A model generated the notes under the pieces. That model was given only the letters and a program-made list of their open reading frames with translations. It did no database searches and was not told where the DNA came from. From Silene conica (lineage: Eukaryota; Streptophyta; Magnoliopsida; Caryophyllales; Caryophyllaceae), in contig CM055315.2 of NCBI GenBank assembly GCA_029255685.2, positions 25,611,501-25,675,500 on the forward strand: DNA of 64,000 nucleotides, written 5' to 3'. Positions within the stretch are counted from its first letter, which is position 1, and every line of letters starts with the position of its first letter. Of this stretch, positions 60,056-64,000 are shown piece by piece. Position numbers and translations under genes: made by a program.

Positions 60056-62460
60056 AAATCGGTTGTTTGCATGGTTTTCATTTATAATTTTTACGAAGTT
60101 ATTAGATAACAAAATAAAATTGAAATTTTAACATCATATTTGATATGGCCGAAATTTCTAATGCATGAATACCTACTGGTCGTAAAAGTAATTTTAAGAT
60201 ATTTGGAATAAATTTTGGGTATATATTGTTCATAAGTATATTTAATTCGGTTTTTGTCATTTTTAATCGGTTAAAATGAATTATTTTTGGGAAAAATAGC
60301 TATTCATACCTTTTGGCCGAGATTTTTTAGTATGGTCTCACATGTATTTCCTATGTTATGAATATGAATTTTCGTAAAAAATAGAGTTAAAATGCATGGT
60401 TTATGAATTTTAAAAGTTAAAATGCCATAAAATGAGAATAAATGGGTTTATATAGTTACATTGCGAATTTGACTATAAAATTTTTTGAGTATGTCACATG
60501 CAATATTTAAAATTCATCTTAAATTTTCCAGAAATTATTTTCATATATTGCATGATTATTGATTTTTAGTGTAAAATCGGATAATAGTGACATAATTTCG
60601 ACTTAATTAGTTAGAGTTGGAATTTGGCCATAAAATTTTTACACAATGTCATATATATTATTTCCAGCATGTATAAAAATTTCAAGATTTTTATTTCATG
60701 TTATGCTTGTGAAATAATTTTAATGGTTAAAATTGTACGATATATGACATAATTTGTTAAATATAGTAAAAGTTGCTAAAATGGCCGAAAAATTTAACCC
60801 ATGTAAGTCATATTTGATATGTTCATCACCATATGTTTCTTGGGAGCCAAAATTTAAGCATATTTAATTTTTAATTGTTAATTGTTAAAGTTAAAAATTG
60901 ATTTATAAAAGGTCATAAATTGCTTTTCAGTCCTTGGGCAGTGCATTAGCTGCATTTTTCTTTCCATATCAGTTCCCTAAGTGTTTTGGAATATGTAAAA
61001 ATAATATTAATATTTTATTGCATGCTTTTAAAGTAAATTTTGAATTTACGGCTTAAAAATGCGTGTTATATGCTTTATTTATGAAATAAATTAATAATTT
61101 TTGTAATACAAATATTTTTAAAGTTCTGAAATTTTAAGAATATTCCAGGATATTCAAAATTTGAATTTTGAATTTTTCGAAATTTTATGACTCTTTTAAA
61201 ATTTTATATTATTTTTCCCGCAAAACCGATTAATATACGAACAATATTTGAAAAGTAAGTCAAAATTTGAGTATGAACAAATTTTGAAACCTAAATGAGT
61301 TAGGGTAATTAACTTTAATAAGAATCTCGATTCACGTGATGCCAAAGATTTTAAAACGTTAAAATCACGCAATTCCATAAAACCGAGTTATACGATGACT
61401 ATATTTTAATGATATTTAATAGGACGAATTGGCTTAGGGTTTGCATGTTAGTTCATATACATAAGCATTGGATATTTTAATTATAATTGTCATGATTATG
61501 TAATTTACTTAGTATGGCCTTAGTTTTAATCGATAATTCTCGTAATGTAAGGGGTTATCGATTCGGATGTAATTAATATGATCTCGTATCACTTTATTTA
61601 TTGTTTTTCTATTTTATAATGTATAAAGTAGATAGAAAAGTTGTAATTTTTGTATATTCCGGAGAGCCCTGAAGACGATGCCTTTCAGGAAGGAGTTCCG
61701 ACCAAGACGGTGTTTCCCTTGGAATGCGTGCCTCGTGAAGATCAAGGGACCAAGGAGTTGGTTTCCGAATTTGTACTTTTATTATTTTATTTTCTAGGAA
61801 GGCCATACTAGGGTTACTTATGCTTTAAGTTTTATGCTTTTATTTTGCTTAATATGTTTGCATGCATAGCCAAATCGTCATATCATGTCATGCATTTTAT
61901 TCGAGTACATCGACCTAGTCAATTAAATTTATCGATAATTCACCGACTTAGTTCACTTAAACGGAGATAGATAATGAATTGACTAGATCTCTTACAATAT
62001 AAATATTGAGACTTAGCCTTACCAAAGAGTATAGACCCATGACTCCCTTCTTCATATGAAAGTAGGCTCGGCTACACCGGGGTACTAAGCTTGTTACGTT
62101 GGGTAAGTGGGGTAATATGATTACACCTTGAAATTTGGCCGATCTCAACGAAGGTATTCGTAACCGTAGTTGCAATAAGTTCGGGCTAAAGACAATTTAA
62201 AGTAAATTGTCGACCGAGAGTTCTAAGGTAGAACAGATTAAGGAGTTAATCCACCAAACTATATCAATAAGGGATGAATCGGCTACACCGTGCCCGACTT
62301 AGTATGGATTTGGGTCTCGAAATCGTTTACTTAATTGGGTAAGAGGTCATTAAGTAAATGCTAAACTTGTTTAAATTTATATTTACGAGTTTTAAACATA
62401 AAACGATGTTTGTTTTTAATTCCTTCACTTTTATTTGTAGTTTAATTTTCAACATCTTCA
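60056..62460 (+). other. Long untranslated leader of the retrotransposon
   Basis: 2.4 kb of AT-rich sequence with stops in all frames. The part from ~61640 is less AT-rich and precedes gag. No second LTR or captured gene was recognised. Confidence 0.6.
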
Positions 62461-63335
62461 ATGGCCACCAACGCTCCACCTCTCACTAACGTATCATGGC
62501 TTCGATCCTTCATGGATCGTTGCAAACTCGATAAGCATGGTTCCAATTTTAAAGATTGGGATGCGCAATTGCTTTTGGCCACTCAAGGTGACGATAAGAC
62601 TCATTACCTTTCCGAGGCCGCTCCTCCCGCTCCGACCGCTTGCTCCGCGGTTGCAACTCGTGAGGCCTATGGGGCCTACATGAATGAGTCTTCCGCTCTC
62701 AATAACGTGCTTATCTTCTCCATGGAGCCGGATCTCCAAAAAGGAGCATGATTAAGCTAAGCACGTCATACGAGTTTTACACCAAGCTTGCGACAATGTT
62801 TTCGCAAACTCCAAGGATGATTCAATATGAGGCGGCTTCAGCCTTCTTCGACATTTGTTTCAAGGAAGGGCAAAAGGTTAGCCCTCATGTACTCAAGTTA
62901 GTTGAGTTAGTTGAAACCCTCAAGGTGCAAGGAGTTGATGTTCCCGACTTCCTCATCATTGACCGAGTTCTTCACTCCCTTAATTAGGTGAAATCGTATG
63001 CTCAGTTCCGGGTGAACTTTAACATGCGAAATCAAGAAACCACGTTGGAGGAATTGCATAAGATGCTCGTCCAAGCAGAAAGGGACATGGGACTTAATGA
63101 TAGTTCCACTAAGGATGTTTTGAACATCGAGAAGAAAGGAAAAGAGAAGTTCAAAAGGAGTGCCTTCAAAGGCAAGGGCAAGAAAACCTCCAAATCCAAA
63201 CCTACTAAAGAGAAGACATTTTCGAAAGGTGCTTCCACCTCCTCTTCAAAGGTTGAAGACAAGTGCCATTATTGCACGAGGTTAGGGCATTGGAAACGGA
63301 ATTGCCCTAAATACTTAACCGATCTCAAAATTTGA
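62461..63335 (+). pseudogene. gag: Copia gag with stop and frameshift
   Basis: From the ATG: SWLRSFMDRCKLDKHGSNFK and DWDAQLLLATQG, the usual Gag N-terminus. A TGA at 62749 and a frame change lead to a second segment (YEAASAFFDICFKEGQKVSP, LKLVELVETLKVQGV). A TAG at ~62985 then interrupts before VKSYAQFRVNFNMRNQETTL. The end has a Lys-rich linker and the CCHC knuckle CHYCTRLGHWKRNC. The last frame stops at 63335, 12 residues after the knuckle. The product would be the particle protein. Confidence 0.85.
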
Positions 63336-64000
63336 AAGGTTCTTGCAGTAGGTTATAATTCTCGTTTACATTCATGTTATTTTGTCAATTTTTGTATGGC
63401 GATACAAGTTGTTGACTATCACCCCTTTTAAATTGTTTTAAAGGGGCATCTTATTAAGATAAGGCAAGGAAAAGGAAGCTTGAAGTTCCTTACATGGATG
63501 GCTATGGTAGCATCCAGTAATTGAAGACATGAAGAGCTTGGCTCTAATTTTTCATTATCGTCTTGTTTCATTTATGCACTTTAATTTTAAAGAACAATGT
63601 CTTTTGTTGTATGACAAGGATTCAAATACTAAACAATGGTTGTATATTGGATATTGGTGACTTGGTTTTCAACCCAAGTCACTCCTTTTGTTCTTAATCA
63701 AATCGCTGATTCCTAAAATAAATTTCATACCTTGTAACATGAGTTAATGTGATCTTAATAAATCACTAAAGAAGTACCCTGAAATGTTTATTGTACAATA
63801 AGATTGATACGATTAAAGGAAAGAATCAAAGTGTTGATTAAATTAAACGTAGAGCTACACCTCAAGAGAAAACACTCGATCAAAATGAGACATAATTAGT
63901 TCATTATAAGATGATCATTTTAAGTGAAAATGAGAATTAATATCTCACCCTTTATATCATTCATCATTCAAAACATTGGTTATGGGAAAATTGCTATCCT
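63336..64000 (+). other. Non-coding region after gag
   Basis: No protease, integrase or other frame is visible up to the window end, and no LTR start (TGTTGGGAAATG) appears. Either a non-coding internal region of a gag-only element or a heavily deleted pol. Confidence 0.5.

Larger units (their letters stand above)
58770..64000 (+). mobile_element. Copia-type LTR retrotransposon, 5' half; continues beyond window
   Basis: 5' LTR, PBS, a very long leader and gag are present; pol and the 3' LTR are not seen. The five bases before it are acatc, which should reappear after the 3' LTR. gag is followed by 660 bp without coding capacity, unlike a normal copia in which protease follows at once. That suggests a gag-only (TR-GAG-like) or internally deleted element. 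Confidence 0.85.

Overview
This is nuclear DNA of a flowering plant, probably a eudicot with a repeat-rich, AT-rich genome. The evidence is intron-containing plant genes and gene fragments (a GPI-anchored lipid-transfer protein, a UBX/p47-type exon, a fatty acyl-CoA reductase fragment), Ty1/copia and plant LINE retrotransposons, Helitrons, MITEs and very long (TA)n tracts. I cannot name the species. Only one gene looks intact; almost everything else is mobile DNA in various states of decay.

0-7 kb: a frameshifted Ty1/copia element on the minus strand (cut by the window edge), then a TIR element (A1) with a 10-bp target duplication, a captured exon and an array of ~98-bp repeats that was itself hit by a poly(A) retroposon. 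7-14 kb: MITEs, then a two-exon GPI-anchored lipid-transfer-protein-like gene (10280-13946) whose 3.15-kb intron holds a SINE, two MITEs and a Helitron. 14-19 kb: a short two-LTR copia element with only gag and protease, then Helitron sequence.

18.8-52 kb: a nested cluster of elements separated by (TA)n microsatellites. Nearly all begin with variants of one terminal inverted repeat, core ATC-n-n-GTGAG. By the bases after the core I sort them into families: A (GTGAGGC), B (GTGAGTCC), C and D (GTGAGAACCAC), E (GTGAGAACGAT) and F (GTGAGGTCT). Most carry their own internal tandem repeat, some carry captured host exons, and three pairs lie head-to-head as inverted dimers. A 5-kb LINE sits in one B copy, and Helitrons separate parts of the cluster.

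52-58.8 kb: an element with a similar left end (GTGAGTCT) carries a multi-exon, broken gene with two tandem Ulp1/C48 cysteine-peptidase domains. The first keeps His-Asp-Cys; the second has lost His and Cys. 58.8-64 kb: the 5' half of another copia-type element (1.27-kb LTR, tRNA-Met binding site, 2.4-kb leader, broken gag).

My reading is that the (TA)n-flanked elements are one lineage of mostly non-autonomous Mutator-like elements that target or expand TA microsatellites and pick up genomic fragments. The Ulp1-bearing element may be its largest member here. No transposase is visible in the window. Coordinates of element ends are by eye and may be off by a few bases.
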